64,000 nt of DNA from Metabacillus litoralis (GCF_007994985.1 NZ_VOQF01000007.1:124001-188000), one strand, 5' to 3'; counted from the first letter of the stretch, positions 46,453 to 57,104 are shown. Made by a program: numbers and translations. Notes: generated by a model not told the origin, from the letters alone.

Positions 46453-46644
46453 ATGAAGCGGCGTTATAATCCTTACACACTTCCACCATGGGTAAGACAA
46501 ATGCGCGAGATTAGTATTCAAATTATTATACCGTTAACTATTTTTCAGGGAATTCGCACTGTCTTCTTCCCAACGTCATTTGATGTATTACTACTAGGAT
46601 TATTAATTTTGTTAGCAATAGCATTACGCCTTGAATGGCTTTAA
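46453..46644 (+). CDS. Small membrane protein, function unknown
   Basis: 63 aa: polar, basic N-terminus (MKRRYNPYTLPPWVRQMREI) then one long or two short hydrophobic stretches (about 20-40 and 43-60). Excellent AGAGGAGGGG four bases before the ATG and a strong terminator 17 bases after the stop support a real, single-gene unit. I do not recognise the family. Divergent from valS and convergent with ysxE. Confidence 0.78.
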   Translation: MKRRYNPYTLPPWVRQMREISIQIIIPLTIFQGIRTVFFPTSFDVLLLGLLILLAIALRLEWL

Positions 46645-46660
46645 TGAAAAGATCTTTTAT

Positions 46661-46705
46661 AGCAGAGGCTTACTCATTTTAAAAAGAGTGAACCTCTGCT
46701 TTTTC
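46661..46705 (+). terminator. Terminator of the 63-aa membrane protein gene
   Basis: AGCAGAGGCTTACTC..GAGTGAACCTCTGCT followed by TTTT. Two-part stem with a small internal loop. Confidence 0.85.
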
Positions 46706-46797
46706 AATAAATGATATTTACTTTCTAGGTTGTGGTGAGTGCTATTCCAGTCAAAAGAACACCTGGACCAGAAAAAAATGAAAAACCCTGTAGAAAT

Positions 46798-47829
46798 CTA
46801 CTGTTCTTGAGCTTGTTGAGCTTCTTGTTTTCGTTTTTCTTCGATTTCAGAAATCTTCATAACAAAATACTCAATGTTTTTGAATTGCCAGTACGCTTTT
46901 ACCAATTGTCTATTTTTCTCTAACTCCGTTGAATTATTTTTTGCAGAATAGGATTTAATAAGCCGGCAAATTCGTTCTGGATAAGATAAGTAACTTAAAA
47001 AGAGAAGCATTTCTTCTTCTTTGTAAGGATAGCCTTTTTGATACGTATAAAACCAGTTCACACAATCATCACTTGGTATTGGATATGTTTTTGCCGTTCG
47101 ATTGATAAAATATAAATAATCATCGATCGGAGCTGCATATTTAGATTTCTCAAAGTTTGTTAAGTATCCATTTCCCTCACCATCATATAGGAAATGACGA
47201 GCTGAGATTTTCCCGTGTGTTAAAACCATTCTGGATGACTCTTTTTCTTGCATTTTTTCATACCATTCTACAAGCTTTTTCTTTGAGAAATCTATTGCTC
47301 TACTCACTTCTATAAAATAAGTGACTGCTTGTAATTCAAAAGGAGAAAGATATAATTTCTGTTCACACTCTTCAACAAAAGATTCATAATAGATCTTTGT
47401 TTCATCAAGATGTTTTTCAAAAGATTCAAAATGATGAGTAGCTGCATCACTAGATAGTTTGACATCCTTTTCTGTTCGACTATGTAGCTCTGCAACTTCT
47501 TTAAAAAGATATTGATGTCTCGCATCTCGTTCTTCTTCCGTTTCATTTGTTAACCATGGCATTAAGTAGTAATATTCACCATTCATTTGAGAAATTGTTT
47601 GATTTGAGCGATTTCTAACGAGTGGAACATATTTAGAGTATTTTGTTTGATCCAAGATTGAATATGATTCAATAAAGTAGGGATTTGGATTTTTCGATAA
47701 TTTTTTTAAAGCATATGAACCATTATCAGTATATACCTTTACCACTCTTTTACTAATTTCTTCCGAATACTCTAAATTCAAATCATATTGCTTTAGCAAC
47801 GGTGTGATAGCTTCAACTTTTATAGACAA
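46798..47829 (-). CDS. ysxE: YsxE, CotS-family spore coat protein
   Basis: 343 aa protein of the CotS/YsxE group with an aminoglycoside-phosphotransferase-like kinase fold. A nucleotide-lobe-like region (VVKVYTDNGSYALKKLSK) and a degenerate catalytic loop (VLTHGKISARHFLYDGEG, where kinases have HGDxxxxN) are visible; the missing Asp suggests an inactive or altered kinase. Known as a coat protein located beside spoVID in Bacillus. TTG start with GGAGG about 10 bases upstream. C-terminal Glu/Gln tail. Confidence 0.92.
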   Translation of the reverse strand: MSIKVEAITPLLKQYDLNLEYSEEISKRVVKVYTDNGSYALKKLSKNPNPYFIESYSILDQTKYSKYVPLVRNRSNQTISQMNGEYYYLMPWLTNETEEERDARHQYLFKEVAELHSRTEKDVKLSSDAATHHFESFEKHLDETKIYYESFVEECEQKLYLSPFELQAVTYFIEVSRAIDFSKKKLVEWYEKMQEKESSRMVLTHGKISARHFLYDGEGNGYLTNFEKSKYAAPIDDYLYFINRTAKTYPIPSDDCVNWFYTYQKGYPYKEEEMLLFLSYLSYPERICRLIKSYSAKNNSTELEKNRQLVKAYWQFKNIEYFVMKISEIEEKRKQEAQQAQEQ

Positions 47830-47865
47830 TTCAACAACACCTCCAATCAGCTCAACTAATTAATG

Positions 47866-47904
47866 AAAAAAACAGCTGAGGTAGGATTTGCCCCCATGCT
47901 GTTT
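47866..47904 (-). terminator. Hairpin terminator between spoVID and ysxE
   Basis: Minus-strand AAACAGC..GCTGTTT with internal partial pairing, then T7, seven bases past the spoVID stop. ysxE might still be reached by read-through. Confidence 0.65.
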
Positions 47905-47911
47905 CTTCATT

Positions 47912-49132
47912 TTATTTGCTAGTAGAATATGCGGGAATATAAAGGATTTGCCCTTCATAAACATCTTGATCTGCATGAAAGTCATTTACTCTTAAAATCT
48001 GTTGAACCGAAATATCATAGCGTTGACTAATAAGCTCAATGCTATCACCTTGCTGCACAATGCACATTTTTACTCTTGAGAAATCTTCTTCTTCATCTCT
48101 CGCAAATAAACTAGTTAAATAATGAGCATCTTTAGCATTTGTTTCATCTCTTCCATCAACATCTTCTTCCTCAGTTTCTGGTTCTAACGAAGAATCCTCT
48201 GTTTTAGAAAAGAAGGAATACTGCACCTCTTTAGGCTCTTCTTCAACTTCTTGAACTTCTTTTCTTACTTCAACTACGAAAGGATCATATAAGTCCTCTT
48301 GTGGATCTTCTTCCTTTTGTTCTTCTTGTTCTTCACTAACAATAACTTCTTCCACTTGCTGTTCAATTTCATTAGTTACTATCGTTTCTTCTACTTCACT
48401 GTTATTTACATCATTAGGTGAAGTAAGTTGTTCAACTTCAGCGTGACTTTCTTCAAGAACTCGATCTTCTTTCACTTCTGTTTCCTCTAATTGAAATGAA
48501 GAGAATTTGTCCAAGTCTTGTTCACTTGTTGAGTCTTCATAAAAAGATGAAAATGGAGATACATTTTCTTCTTCATTTACTTGAGGTGGTGTTGGTGTTG
48601 ATGTCTCAACAGTCGCATTTGGTTGTTGTTGCTGACCTCTGAATAAAGCTTCAAATGCTTCTTCCTTTTCCTCAGGTCTCACTACTTCAGTAGAAATTTG
48701 TTCTACTTGCCCATCTGAAATTCCACTTATCGATAAATCTGCAATTAGCTTTAAACATTTGTATTCTGGCAATTCATAATCAAATGACTCAATTGATACA
48801 TACACCTCTTCTAATTGTTCAATCCGGTTTCTAGGAATTGTAATATCAACAGGGAAGCGATGGTTCAATACACTTACTCCATCCTCGCGAGTTGACACCT
48901 CATTCACATACCGAACATTTGCATATTCAAATTGCTCCTTCACACTCGCGTCATTATCTATTTTGTATTCTCCCGTAAGTTGCAATGCACCTCGAATTGA
49001 AATGTACTGATCATGTTCATGAATTGTAATATCAGGATCTAATGAAATTGATAAAAGTTCAGATACTTCCTGTCCTTTTTGAAACCAAACTGATTCTTCT
49101 ACAGAGAAACGTAGCTGCTGTTCCTGTGACAA
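47912..49132 (-). CDS. spoVID: SpoVID, spore coat encasement protein
   Basis: Drives encasement of the spore by coat proteins and binds SafA and SpoIVA. 406 aa. Conserved N-terminal domain (about 1-160, RFSVEESVWFQKGQEVSELL, VDITIPRNRI), a long Glu-rich disordered middle, and a C-terminal LysM (about 355-400, MCIVQQGDSIELISQRYD). The start is TTG 49132 with AAAGGAGGA; the longest ORF begins six codons earlier inside the ribosome site. Shorter than the B. subtilis protein because the acidic linker is shorter. Confidence 0.95.
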   Translation of the reverse strand: MSQEQQLRFSVEESVWFQKGQEVSELLSISLDPDITIHEHDQYISIRGALQLTGEYKIDNDASVKEQFEYANVRYVNEVSTREDGVSVLNHRFPVDITIPRNRIEQLEEVYVSIESFDYELPEYKCLKLIADLSISGISDGQVEQISTEVVRPEEKEEAFEALFRGQQQQPNATVETSTPTPPQVNEEENVSPFSSFYEDSTSEQDLDKFSSFQLEETEVKEDRVLEESHAEVEQLTSPNDVNNSEVEETIVTNEIEQQVEEVIVSEEQEEQKEEDPQEDLYDPFVVEVRKEVQEVEEEPKEVQYSFFSKTEDSSLEPETEEEDVDGRDETNAKDAHYLTSLFARDEEEDFSRVKMCIVQQGDSIELISQRYDISVQQILRVNDFHADQDVYEGQILYIPAYSTSK

Positions 49133-49440
49133 AAGAATTCCTCCTTTCAAATAGCCTAGTAAATTACTATGACAATACAGATGTATGTATGAAAACTAAA
49201 AAATATGATTGATTTATTACGGAATTATTGGTTTGTAGCATGAATTTCAGAGAAAACCAGAACTGTTTGTCACTTAAATAAGCTGTTAGGACAATGATAT
49301 GAGTAAAGAGGGGAACTGATACCAACTTTTTCTTTTGTTTATTTTAGGATTTATTGTATGATGCGCTTTATTTAAGCTTTTCCACTTTGTTTAGTGGTTC
49401 ATCATGGCTTTGACGCCTTTTACACTTCCACTTCTTTATT
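49133..49440. other. Intergenic region between the spoVID start and the tandem repeat
   Basis: AT-rich, no gene. The spoVID promoter should lie here but no clear sporulation-sigma match was found. The last 40 bases (GGCTTTGACGCC..CTTCCAC) resemble a segment at 49760-49800, suggesting an old duplication around the tandem repeat. Confidence 0.45.
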
Positions 49441-49558
49441 ATGAAGGACATAAGCGAGGGGAAAGCCCGAGAAAAAGTCCGTCATAGAGCTAATGAAGGA
49501 CATGAGCGAGGGAAAAGCCCGAGAAAAAGTTCGTCATAGAGCTGATGAAGGACATAAG
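49441..49558. repeat. 52-bp tandem repeat, about 2.3 copies
   Basis: Units start at 49441, 49493 and 49545 (partial). Each begins ATGAAGGACAT and contains GCGAGGGRAAAGCCCGAGAA, then AGTYCGTCATAGAGCT. The first two differ at only a few positions. No ORF, no palindrome typical of CRISPR repeats. Confidence 0.88.
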
Positions 49559-49866
49559 TAAAGAGATGCGGTGTTCCTGGAAACTAAATTAGGAAATGCA
49601 ATATTAGATTGTGTTCTACACAACGCAACAGTCGCGAATATTGTTGGGCCTCCTTTCAAATTAAAGATCACTTAGAAAAAGCAGATGTTGATTAATTTTT
49701 GCACATACATAAACGATCAAAATTGTACATCCTTTTCTTATCATTTACACTTTACGGGTTTCTTCACGGCTTTGACGTACTTCCCCTTCCACTCCTTTAT
49801 AGGCTTCATCATACATAACTACGACGACCTTTACTCTTCCAAACGCCTCTAAGTTGCATGCTAACC
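49559..49866. other. Intergenic region between the tandem repeat and the hemL terminator
   Basis: No supported gene. It contains a second copy-like segment CGGCTTTGACGTACTTCCCC..CCACTCCTTTAT near 49766-49801 related to sequence before the tandem repeat. May be decayed repetitive DNA. Confidence 0.4.
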
Positions 49867-49868
49867 AC

Positions 49869-49905
49869 AAAAAAGCGTGAATCCCTTTTATAAGGATTCA
49901 CGCAA
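49869..49905 (-). terminator. Terminator of the hem operon (after hemL)
   Basis: Minus strand GCGTGAATCC-TTATAAAAG-GGATTCACGC, 10-bp perfect stem, followed by T6. About 20 bases past the hemL stop. Confidence 0.92.
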
Positions 49906-49921
49906 CGCGATATTACTAGCT

Positions 49922-51208
49922 TTATTTAAGACCAGCAAATGATTTTCTAGCTGCCTCAATTGTATATTGAATATCTTCATCAGTATGTACTGTTGAAAGA
50001 AATAGTCCTTCAAATTGCGATGGTGGTAGAAAAACACCTTCGTTTGCCATACTTCTATAATATTTTGCAAAATATTCAAGATTAGATGATTTTGCTTTTT
50101 CATAGTTTGTCACTTCTTTGTCTGTAAAAAAGAAGCCGATCATAGAACCTGCACGGTTAATTGTATGTGGAATTTCATATTCAGCTGCAGCTTTTGAAAG
50201 TCCTTCTTCAAGGAGATCTGCTTTACGTTGGAATTCTTTATAAGAATTCTTTGTTAACAGCTTTAATGTTTCAAGTCCAGCTGTCATTGCTAAAGGATTT
50301 CCTGATAAAGTACCTGCTTGATAAATTGGTCCACTTGGAGCTATTTGCTGCATAATTTCCGCTTTCCCACCGTACGCACCTACAGGCAAGCCTCCACCAA
50401 TTACTTTTCCTAGACAAGTTAAGTCAGGTGTAACGCCGTAAAACCCTTGAGCACATCCATAATCAACTCTAAAGCCTGTCATCACTTCATCAAAGATTAG
50501 CAAAGCACCAAACTCTTCCGTAACTGAACGCAATCCTTCTAAGAAGCCAGGCAGTGGTGGAACAACTCCCATATTACCTGCTACAGGCTCTACGATTACA
50601 CCTGCAATATCTTCTCCGAATTGTTCAAATGCATAACGAATACTTTCAAGATCATTGTAAGGTACTGTAATGGTATTCTTTGCAATACCTTCTGGTACAC
50701 CAGGACTATCTGGTAAACCTAATGTAGCAACACCAGAGCCAGCTTTAATTAATAAAGAATCTCCATGACCGTGATAACATCCTTCAAATTTAATAATCTT
50801 ATTTCTGCCAGTATAACCTCTTGCAAGGCGCAAGGCACTCATCGTAGCTTCCGTTCCAGAGCTCACCATACGAACAACTTCAATTGACGGCACACGATCA
50901 ATAACAAGCTGTGCTAATTCGTTTTCAATTAAAGTTGGGGCTCCAAAGCTTGTTCCTGATTCAACAACCTTTTTAATAGCTTCCACAACTGTGTCATTTG
51001 AATGACCGTGGATAAGCGGACCCCAAGATAATACATAATCGATATACTCATTACCATCAATATCAAAAATTTTAGAGCCTTTTCCACGCTCCATAAAAAT
51101 TGGGTTCATTCCAACAGATTTAAATGCACGTACAGGACTGTTTACTCCTCCAGGCATTAATGTTTGCGCTTCTTTAAATGCCTTTTCACTATTCGCATAA
51201 CTTCTCAT
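49922..51208 (-). CDS. hemL: Glutamate-1-semialdehyde 2,1-aminomutase HemL
   Basis: PLP enzyme converting glutamate-1-semialdehyde to 5-aminolevulinate. 428 aa. [16 protein letters not shown], the PLP Asp in [11 protein letters not shown], and the PLP lysine in [17 protein letters not shown] are visible. ATG start. Last gene of hemA-hemX-hemC-hemD-hemB-hemL. Confidence 0.97.
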   Translation of the reverse strand: MRSYANSEKAFKEAQTLMPGGVNSPVRAFKSVGMNPIFMERGKGSKIFDIDGNEYIDYVLSWGPLIHGHSNDTVVEAIKKVVESGTSFGAPTLIENELAQLVIDRVPSIEVVRMVSSGTEATMSALRLARGYTGRNKIIKFEGCYHGHGDSLLIKAGSGVATLGLPDSPGVPEGIAKNTITVPYNDLESIRYAFEQFGEDIAGVIVEPVAGNMGVVPPLPGFLEGLRSVTEEFGALLIFDEVMTGFRVDYGCAQGFYGVTPDLTCLGKVIGGGLPVGAYGGKAEIMQQIAPSGPIYQAGTLSGNPLAMTAGLETLKLLTKNSYKEFQRKADLLEEGLSKAAAEYEIPHTINRAGSMIGFFFTDKEVTNYEKAKSSNLEYFAKYYRSMANEGVFLPPSQFEGLFLSTVHTDEDIQYTIEAARKSFAGLK

Positions 51209-51242
51209 TAGTATTCCCCTTTCTTACAATTGATTGCTTTAT

Positions 51243-52226
51243 TCATTGTTGATCTTCTTTTAACCAACGTGCCACATCTTTTGCAAAATAAGTAATGACT
51301 AAATCTACACCTGCACGCTTCATTCCAATTAGCATTTCCATAACCATTGCTTTTTCATCTACCCAGCCATTTTGCGCGGCTGCTTTAATCATTGAATATT
51401 CTCCACTTACGTTATAAGCAACAACAGGTGCATTAAAGTTGTTTTTTACATCACGAATAATATCTAAATAAGCTAAAGCCGGTTTCACAATTAAGAAATC
51501 TGCACCTTCTTCAATATCTGATTGAGCCTCTCTTAACGCTTCATCACGATTAGCCGGATCCATTTGATATGTTTTACGATCACCAAACTGTGGTGTACTG
51601 TGTGCTGCATCACGGAAAGGACCATAAAATGCACTTGCATATTTAACAGCATAAGACATAATCGGAATATGCTCAAAGCCAGCTTCATCTAAACCATAGC
51701 GGATTGCTGCAACAAAGCCATCCATCATGTTTGATGGGGCAATAATATCTGCACCAGCTTTTGCTTGACTCACTGCAGTACGTGCTAATAAATCTAATGT
51801 AGGATCGTTTAATATTTTTCCATTCTCTACAATGCCACAATGTCCATGATCAGTGTATTGACATAAGCAAGTATCAGCCACTACAACAAGCTCTGGAAAA
51901 GCTTCCTTAACCTGTCTTGTTGCACGTTGTACGATTCCATTATCATGATATGCTTGTGTACCAACATCATCTTTTTCTTCTGGAACTCCGAATAAAATAA
52001 TAGATTTAATACCTAATGAAACAATTTCTTCTATCTCAGCATTTAATAGATCTAGTGATAAATGAAAAACACCTGGCATAGATGGAACTTCATTTTTCTT
52101 ATTTTCCCCTTCAACTGCAAAAATAGGATAAATAAAATCCTCTGCTCTAAGATGTGTTTCTCTTAGGATTGATCTCATACTATCACTATTTCGTAAACGA
52201 CGATGTCTTGTAAATTCGATATTCAT
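51243..52226 (-). CDS. hemB: Porphobilinogen synthase (ALA dehydratase) HemB
   Basis: Condenses two 5-aminolevulinates to porphobilinogen. 327 aa. Zinc-type cysteines in [15 protein letters not shown], Schiff-base lysines near [17 protein letters not shown] and in [16 protein letters not shown] 52226 with GGGAGGA nine bases upstream is used, nine codons inside the longest ORF; this also removes an apparent overlap with hemD. Confidence 0.97.
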   Translation of the reverse strand: MNIEFTRHRRLRNSDSMRSILRETHLRAEDFIYPIFAVEGENKKNEVPSMPGVFHLSLDLLNAEIEEIVSLGIKSIILFGVPEEKDDVGTQAYHDNGIVQRATRQVKEAFPELVVVADTCLCQYTDHGHCGIVENGKILNDPTLDLLARTAVSQAKAGADIIAPSNMMDGFVAAIRYGLDEAGFEHIPIMSYAVKYASAFYGPFRDAAHSTPQFGDRKTYQMDPANRDEALREAQSDIEEGADFLIVKPALAYLDIIRDVKNNFNAPVVAYNVSGEYSMIKAAAQNGWVDEKAMVMEMLIGMKRAGVDLVITYFAKDVARWLKEDQQ

Positions 52227-52239
52227 TAGAAGTCCTCCC

Positions 52240-53025
52240 TTAGTTATCCTCAAGTTCTATCATTAACTGTACCATATCATCTATTGTATAAGATTGTGGC
52301 ATAAACCCTATAAATCCGTAGCCTTTCAGTGTATCGTTCGTAATTGGCCCAATACAGATAAAAGTCAACTTTTTTAAATGATGATGTAGTTCTACTTGAT
52401 TAAGTACCTTCATAAAGCTATCAACCGTTGAAGAGCTTGTGAAGGTTATATAATCAAGCTCATCGTTCACTATATGACTTTGTAGCTTTTTTGCTTCTGA
52501 AACATTATGTACTGTTTTATAGACAACCAGATCTGTTACTTCATACCCTTTGTTTTGTAATTCAGTTACAAGGGTTGGTCGTGCTAGATTTCCACGGATT
52601 ACAAGTATTTTAGCGTTCGTATGTAGGTTAGTGGATATGCTTTCTGCTAATTTTTCAGCAACGAATTCCTCTGGAACAATTGAGACTTCTAGGCCGATAT
52701 CTTTCATTTTTTTACTTGTTTTTCTACCAACTGAAGCAGCAATTAGATGCTGTAGATAATCATAGGATATATGATATTTATCTAGGTAATGTTTAAAATG
52801 TGTGACACCATTTGCACTGGTGAATACAATACAATGATAATCTTCAAGTTTACTAAGTATGGTAGAAATTTCCGCTTCATTCGAATCATTTGGTTCTATT
52901 TGAAGAAGTGGAGCAGAAATGGCTACTCCACCTGACTCTTCAATTTTGCGAATAAATCCTTCAACCTGAGATTTCGCTCGTGTTATTAATACTCGCTTCC
53001 CTTGCAAAGGATCTACACTTTTCAT
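52240..53025 (-). CDS. hemD: Uroporphyrinogen-III synthase HemD
   Basis: Cyclises hydroxymethylbilane with D-ring inversion. 261 aa. Poorly conserved family; [29 protein letters not shown] and the C-terminal [12 protein letters not shown] and [14 protein letters not shown] segments match. ATG overlaps the hemC stop by one base (TAATG). Confidence 0.94.
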   Translation of the reverse strand: MKSVDPLQGKRVLITRAKSQVEGFIRKIEESGGVAISAPLLQIEPNDSNEAEISTILSKLEDYHCIVFTSANGVTHFKHYLDKYHISYDYLQHLIAASVGRKTSKKMKDIGLEVSIVPEEFVAEKLAESISTNLHTNAKILVIRGNLARPTLVTELQNKGYEVTDLVVYKTVHNVSEAKKLQSHIVNDELDYITFTSSSTVDSFMKVLNQVELHHHLKKLTFICIGPITNDTLKGYGFIGFMPQSYTIDDMVQLMIELEDN

Positions 53026-53957
53026 TATTGATCTAGCTCCTCTTTCACTCGGTCAATCAATTCTTTTGCACCTTGTTTCGTTAAAGCTTCAGCAACTTTT
53101 TTGCCTAATTCTTCAGGATTACTACCTGTTACATGTTGCTTATATAACTCTTTTCCATCAGGAGAAGCGATTAACCCAGTAAATGAAACTTCATCATTTT
53201 CATTTACCGTTGCAAAGCCTGCAATTGGCACTTGGCAGCCACCCTCCATTTTTGTTAAAAAGGTTCTTTCTGCTGTTACAGCTAACTTAGTTCTTTTATC
53301 TGTTAACTTTTCTAGTAAGTTTAATAGCTCTTCATCATTTTCGCGGCACTCAATTGCTAATGCACCTTGACCTACTGCAGGTAAGCATGACTCAGGCTCT
53401 AGAAATTCTGTCACAACATCCTTACTCCAACCCATTCTTGATAAACCGGCTGCTGCTAAAATAATAGCATCATAATCTTCAGTTTTTAATTTATCAAGTC
53501 GGGTATCAATGTTTCCTCGAATCCATTTAATTTCTATGTCAGGTCGTTCGATCAATAGCTGTGCACTTCGTCTTAAACTACTTGTGCCAATAATTGCTCC
53601 TGCTGGAAGCTCAGAAAGCTTTTTATGATCCTTTGAAATTAGTACATCTCGATGGTCTTCTCGTTTCGGAATACAACCAATTGTTAAACCATCTGGAAGA
53701 ATACCAGGCATATCTTTCATGCTATGTACAGCCATATCAATGTCACCATCAATCATTGCCTGCTCAATTTCTTTAACAAATAACCCTTTCCCACCAACCT
53801 TTGATAAAGTCACATCTAAGATTCGATCACCTTTTGTTACGATTTCCTTTATTTCAAATTCAAAGGGTAAACCAAAAGCTTTTAATTGATTAATTACCCA
53901 ATTCGTTTGCGTTAATGCTAATTTACTTCGTCTTGAGCCTATGACAATTTTACGCAT
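53025..53957 (-). CDS. hemC: Hydroxymethylbilane synthase (porphobilinogen deaminase) HemC
   Basis: Polymerises four porphobilinogens using a dipyrromethane cofactor. 310 aa. [30 protein letters not shown] and the cofactor-binding cysteine in [13 protein letters not shown] are present. ATG with GGAGGA. Third gene of the hem operon. Confidence 0.98.
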   Translation of the reverse strand: MRKIVIGSRRSKLALTQTNWVINQLKAFGLPFEFEIKEIVTKGDRILDVTLSKVGGKGLFVKEIEQAMIDGDIDMAVHSMKDMPGILPDGLTIGCIPKREDHRDVLISKDHKKLSELPAGAIIGTSSLRRSAQLLIERPDIEIKWIRGNIDTRLDKLKTEDYDAIILAAAGLSRMGWSKDVVTEFLEPESCLPAVGQGALAIECRENDEELLNLLEKLTDKRTKLAVTAERTFLTKMEGGCQVPIAGFATVNENDEVSFTGLIASPDGKELYKQHVTGSNPEELGKKVAEALTKQGAKELIDRVKEELDQ

Positions 53958-53987
53958 GTTTTCCTCCTACTACATCCAAAGATATCT

Positions 53988-54818
53988 TTATGAATTCCAA
54001 ATATGAAATCTTGATAAACTACCAAATAAGAAAAAATTTATTAATAACACTAGAAAAGCTGCGATATTCATTAATGCTACTGATTTACCTTGCAATTCTC
54101 TTACAATTCTTATATACAAGTAAGCACTATATGTGAGTAAAACTGTAAAAGAACCTAGTATTTTTGCATCATACCAATGAAAGTTTACAACTTTGATATA
54201 TGCCCAAATAATACCTAATATCAAGCTTAATAGAAGCATCGGCACTCCAATAACATTTAATACATAAGACATGTGATCAAGCTTTGACAAGTCTTCTATA
54301 CGAAGCAGACGTTTTCCCCATTTTTTCTTTTTTAATAAGTTATGTTGAATAACATATAAAGTAGAAAAAACAAATGACAGTGAAAAAGCGCCATAGGATA
54401 AAATAGCCATCGTAATATGTATTAATAGTAACTCTGATACTAGCTGACTTGATACTGCAGCAGACTCATATTGCGCAGGTGCAAATGTGTGTATGGACAT
54501 CATGATGAATCCAATTATATTTGTAAAAAAGATAATAAATTCTGCTCGAAGAAATTTGTTTATTACAACAGAGAGTGTTACAAGTACCCAGGTGTAAAAA
54601 TATAGCCCTTCAAACATATTAAGAACTGGAAAGCGCCCTGTTTCAAACATACGAGCAAATAAAAAAATTGTTTGCAAAAGCCAAACAATAGAAAGTAACC
54701 AGAAGGCAGCACGATTCGCCTTCCGGTTATTATTAAGAAAATCTATAAAATATAAAAGTACACATAATGCATAAAGAATGATGGTAACTTCATTAATTCT
54801 AGTCAAACTCATTTCCAT
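53988..54818 (-). CDS. hemX: HemX, membrane protein affecting glutamyl-tRNA reductase level
   Basis: 276 aa, about eight transmembrane segments, CcsA/CcmC-like fold with HITMAILSYGAF. In B. subtilis HemX lowers HemA abundance. The start is ATG 54818 (MEMSLTRINEV), six codons into the longest ORF, with AAAGGA nine bases upstream and agreement with the family N-terminus. Directly after hemA. Confidence 0.94.
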   Translation of the reverse strand: MEMSLTRINEVTIILYALCVLLYFIDFLNNNRKANRAAFWLLSIVWLLQTIFLFARMFETGRFPVLNMFEGLYFYTWVLVTLSVVINKFLRAEFIIFFTNIIGFIMMSIHTFAPAQYESAAVSSQLVSELLLIHITMAILSYGAFSLSFVFSTLYVIQHNLLKKKKWGKRLLRIEDLSKLDHMSYVLNVIGVPMLLLSLILGIIWAYIKVVNFHWYDAKILGSFTVLLTYSAYLYIRIVRELQGKSVALMNIAAFLVLLINFFLFGSLSRFHIWNS

Positions 54819-54836
54819 AATGAAAGGTCCTTTCAC

Positions 54837-56195
54837 TTACGATTGAAGTGAAGCACGATAATCGATCATCTGCTCATTAGATCTTAATGATTGCTTTTCC
54901 AATCTTTCTTTAACCATTTGTTCTTCAACATCTTCTTCAATGTTAAATATCTTTTTAAAAAGGTCCAATGATTCTTGAGCGTTTGGTTCAGCAGAAAGTT
55001 CCTTTACTTTAACAATAGGATCTTTTAGCAATTGATTGATGATACTTTTCGTATGTTTATTAAGCACTTTTCTTTCACGTTCAGTTAAGTTTGGCATTTT
55101 TCGTTCAATGCTTTCCATTGTTTCTGCTTGAACAGTTAGTGCTTTATTACGAAGAGCAGCAATGACTGGTACAACACCTAATGTATTAATCCATTGCTTA
55201 AATTGAACGATCTCTTCCTCAATCATAAGTTCAATTTTCTCAGCAGCAACTTTACGTTCCTGAAGATTCGCCTCTACAATTCCTTGAAGATCATCGATAT
55301 CATATAGGAAAACACTATCTAAATCTGCTAGCTTTGGATCTAAATCTCTCGGTACAGCAATATCAACCATAAACAATGGGCGACCTTTTCTCATTTTCTC
55401 AACATGAGTGACCATTTCCTTTGTAATCACAAAGTTTTTAGCTCCTGTTGAACTAATAAGAATATCCGCTTCAATCAAGCCACATTGAAGTTCGTTAATC
55501 CCCTTCGCATTACCATCAAAACGATTTGCTAGCTCTTCTGCTTTTTGCAATGTTCTATTCATAACAGTTACTTTTCCAACACCACTGCCATGTAAATTTT
55601 GCACAGCAAGCTCGCCCATTTTTCCGGCACCTAAAATAAGGACATGCTTTGAACGTAAATCACCAAAGATTTTTTTAGCCAGCTCCACAGCTGCATAACT
55701 AACAGATACTGCGTTTGCACCTATATCTGTTTCAGAATGTGAGCGTTTAGCTAATGTGATAACTTGCTTGAACAATTGATTAAAGATTGTACCAATTGTG
55801 TTATGTTCCTGAGCAAGTAAAAAGCTAGAACGAACCTGTCCTAATATTTGTGTTTCACCTAGAATCATTGAATCTAGCCCACAAGCAACTTTACACAAGT
55901 GATCAAGTGCTCCATCTTGTTCAAAAATCGTTAAATATGGTGTGATCTCATCTTTATCTAAACCGAACCACTCAGCTAAAAATGCTTTTATATAGTAACG
56001 ACCAGTGTGTAGCTGATCAACTACCGCATATAACTCAGTTCGATTACATGTAGAAACAATTACATTTTCAAGTACACTTTTTTGTTTTTTTAACTGTTGC
56101 ATCGCAACTGCAAGCTCATCTGGTTGAAAGTTAAGCTTCTCGCGAATTTCAACAGGGGCAGTTTTATAGTTTAGCCCGACAACAAGTATATGCAT
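54837..56195 (-). CDS. hemA: Glutamyl-tRNA reductase HemA
   Basis: First committed step of the C5 heme pathway: Glu-tRNA to glutamate-1-semialdehyde with NADPH. 452 aa. Catalytic Cys50 in [34 protein letters not shown] segment, NADPH site [11 protein letters not shown], and a C-terminal dimerisation helix. ATG with GGGGGTG. First gene of the hem operon. Confidence 0.97.
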   Translation of the reverse strand: MHILVVGLNYKTAPVEIREKLNFQPDELAVAMQQLKKQKSVLENVIVSTCNRTELYAVVDQLHTGRYYIKAFLAEWFGLDKDEITPYLTIFEQDGALDHLCKVACGLDSMILGETQILGQVRSSFLLAQEHNTIGTIFNQLFKQVITLAKRSHSETDIGANAVSVSYAAVELAKKIFGDLRSKHVLILGAGKMGELAVQNLHGSGVGKVTVMNRTLQKAEELANRFDGNAKGINELQCGLIEADILISSTGAKNFVITKEMVTHVEKMRKGRPLFMVDIAVPRDLDPKLADLDSVFLYDIDDLQGIVEANLQERKVAAEKIELMIEEEIVQFKQWINTLGVVPVIAALRNKALTVQAETMESIERKMPNLTERERKVLNKHTKSIINQLLKDPIVKVKELSAEPNAQESLDLFKKIFNIEEDVEEQMVKERLEKQSLRSNEQMIDYRASLQS

Positions 56196-56506
56196 TCCCT
56201 TTTACACCCCCACATACAAGGATCTCTATTTACTAGTATATCATCTTATAGTGAAAACTCTGTTTAAAAATGTGAACAGTGTTTGAAACTATATGATAAA
56301 ATATGTTTGTTCAATATTTATTGAAGATCATCTATTCTCAGTAAACATTCTACATACTAAGACAAATTACTCATACTCTCAATGAGTACAATAACAAATA
56401 TTAACGTAATAATCAAGCTAATGGCTTCTATTAGTATTACAATTTACCAAGTATGAAATAAAGCTTTTTTTATAAATTTGTTGCTAGTTAAAATGTATAT
56501 TTTACG
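56196..56506. other. Divergent intergenic region upstream of hemA
   Basis: Carries the hemA promoter at its left side and AT-rich DNA beyond. I looked for a PerR box, known upstream of B. subtilis hemA, and did not find one. No RNA gene or ORF supported. Confidence 0.5.
56235..56243 (-). promoter_or_regulatory. Extended -10 candidate for hemA
   Basis: Minus strand TGATATACT matches the extended -10 form TGnTATAAT in 5 of 6 core positions; no good -35 is seen. About 40 bases before the hemA start. Confidence 0.5.
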
Positions 56507-56583
56507 ATGAAAAGATGCCACTAGACTTTATACAGTGCTATTCCTTAAATATGCTAAAGCAACTAAGTTTACTAAAAAGGCTC
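56507..56583 (+). repeat. Dispersed ~80-bp hairpin repeat, copy 4
   Basis: Plus strand, ending about 33 bases upstream of the ORF at 56616. GAAAAGATGCCACTAGACTT, CTTTATACAGTGC and AAGCAACTAAGTTTACTAAA match the other copies. Confidence 0.85.
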
Positions 56584-56615
56584 GACTTCATCAATTAATT
56601 TCCTAGAGGTGTACG

Positions 56616-57104
56616 ATGAAAAACCAAAAATTATTACCAGCAATTATCTTATTGGCTCTCGGTATTTTTTATTCTATCCAAAATTTTAATATCCATTTAT
56701 TTAATTTCCAAAATAGTTGGCAAATGTTATTAATTTTACTAGGCTTTGCATTCTTAATTAGTGGACATTTTGCCCAAGATTTTTCATCTATATTACCAGG
56801 AGTTATCTTAACTGGACTTGGTGTGCATTTCATTTACTATGATAAACTCACTTCATGGCCAGATCACCCTGCTGCGTTTTTATTCATATTAGCAATAGGG
56901 ATGATTTTAACTTCTATTAAAACGAAAACAGGCTATGTTCAAGGATTTGCATTATTCGCTACTGGATTATTCCTGCATTTTTTCCAAAAGATCATTGAAT
57001 CAATTACATTACTTCAAAATTTCGCAACGCTAATTGAAAAATATTGGCCACTTTTACTTATTATAATTGGTAGCTACTTATTATTAATGAAGAAACGCAA
57101 GTAA
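56616..57104 (+). CDS. LiaF/LiaI-like four-helix membrane protein
   Basis: 162 aa, largely hydrophobic with about five or six transmembrane segments and short loops; ends in a basic KKRK tail. The pattern PGVILTGLGVHFI and ILLGFAFLISGHF resembles the LiaF/DUF5668 type of small membrane proteins. B. subtilis has ysxD near this point, which may be the counterpart; not verified. AGAGGTG about six bases before the ATG. Single gene ended by a bidirectional terminator. Confidence 0.82.
   Translation: MKNQKLLPAIILLALGIFYSIQNFNIHLFNFQNSWQMLLILLGFAFLISGHFAQDFSSILPGVILTGLGVHFIYYDKLTSWPDHPAAFLFILAIGMILTSIKTKTGYVQGFALFATGLFLHFFQKIIESITLLQNFATLIEKYWPLLLIIIGSYLLLMKKRK

Noticed and set aside
49441-49558. 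Possible CRISPR array
   Set aside because: Units are contiguous 52-bp tandem copies without unique spacers, and no cas genes are present.
49888-50103. 71-aa minus-strand ORF near the hemL end
   Set aside because: Out-of-frame shadow within hemL running into its terminator.
56196-56506. PerR box at hemA
   Set aside because: No TTATAATnATTATAA-like palindrome found in the intergenic region.
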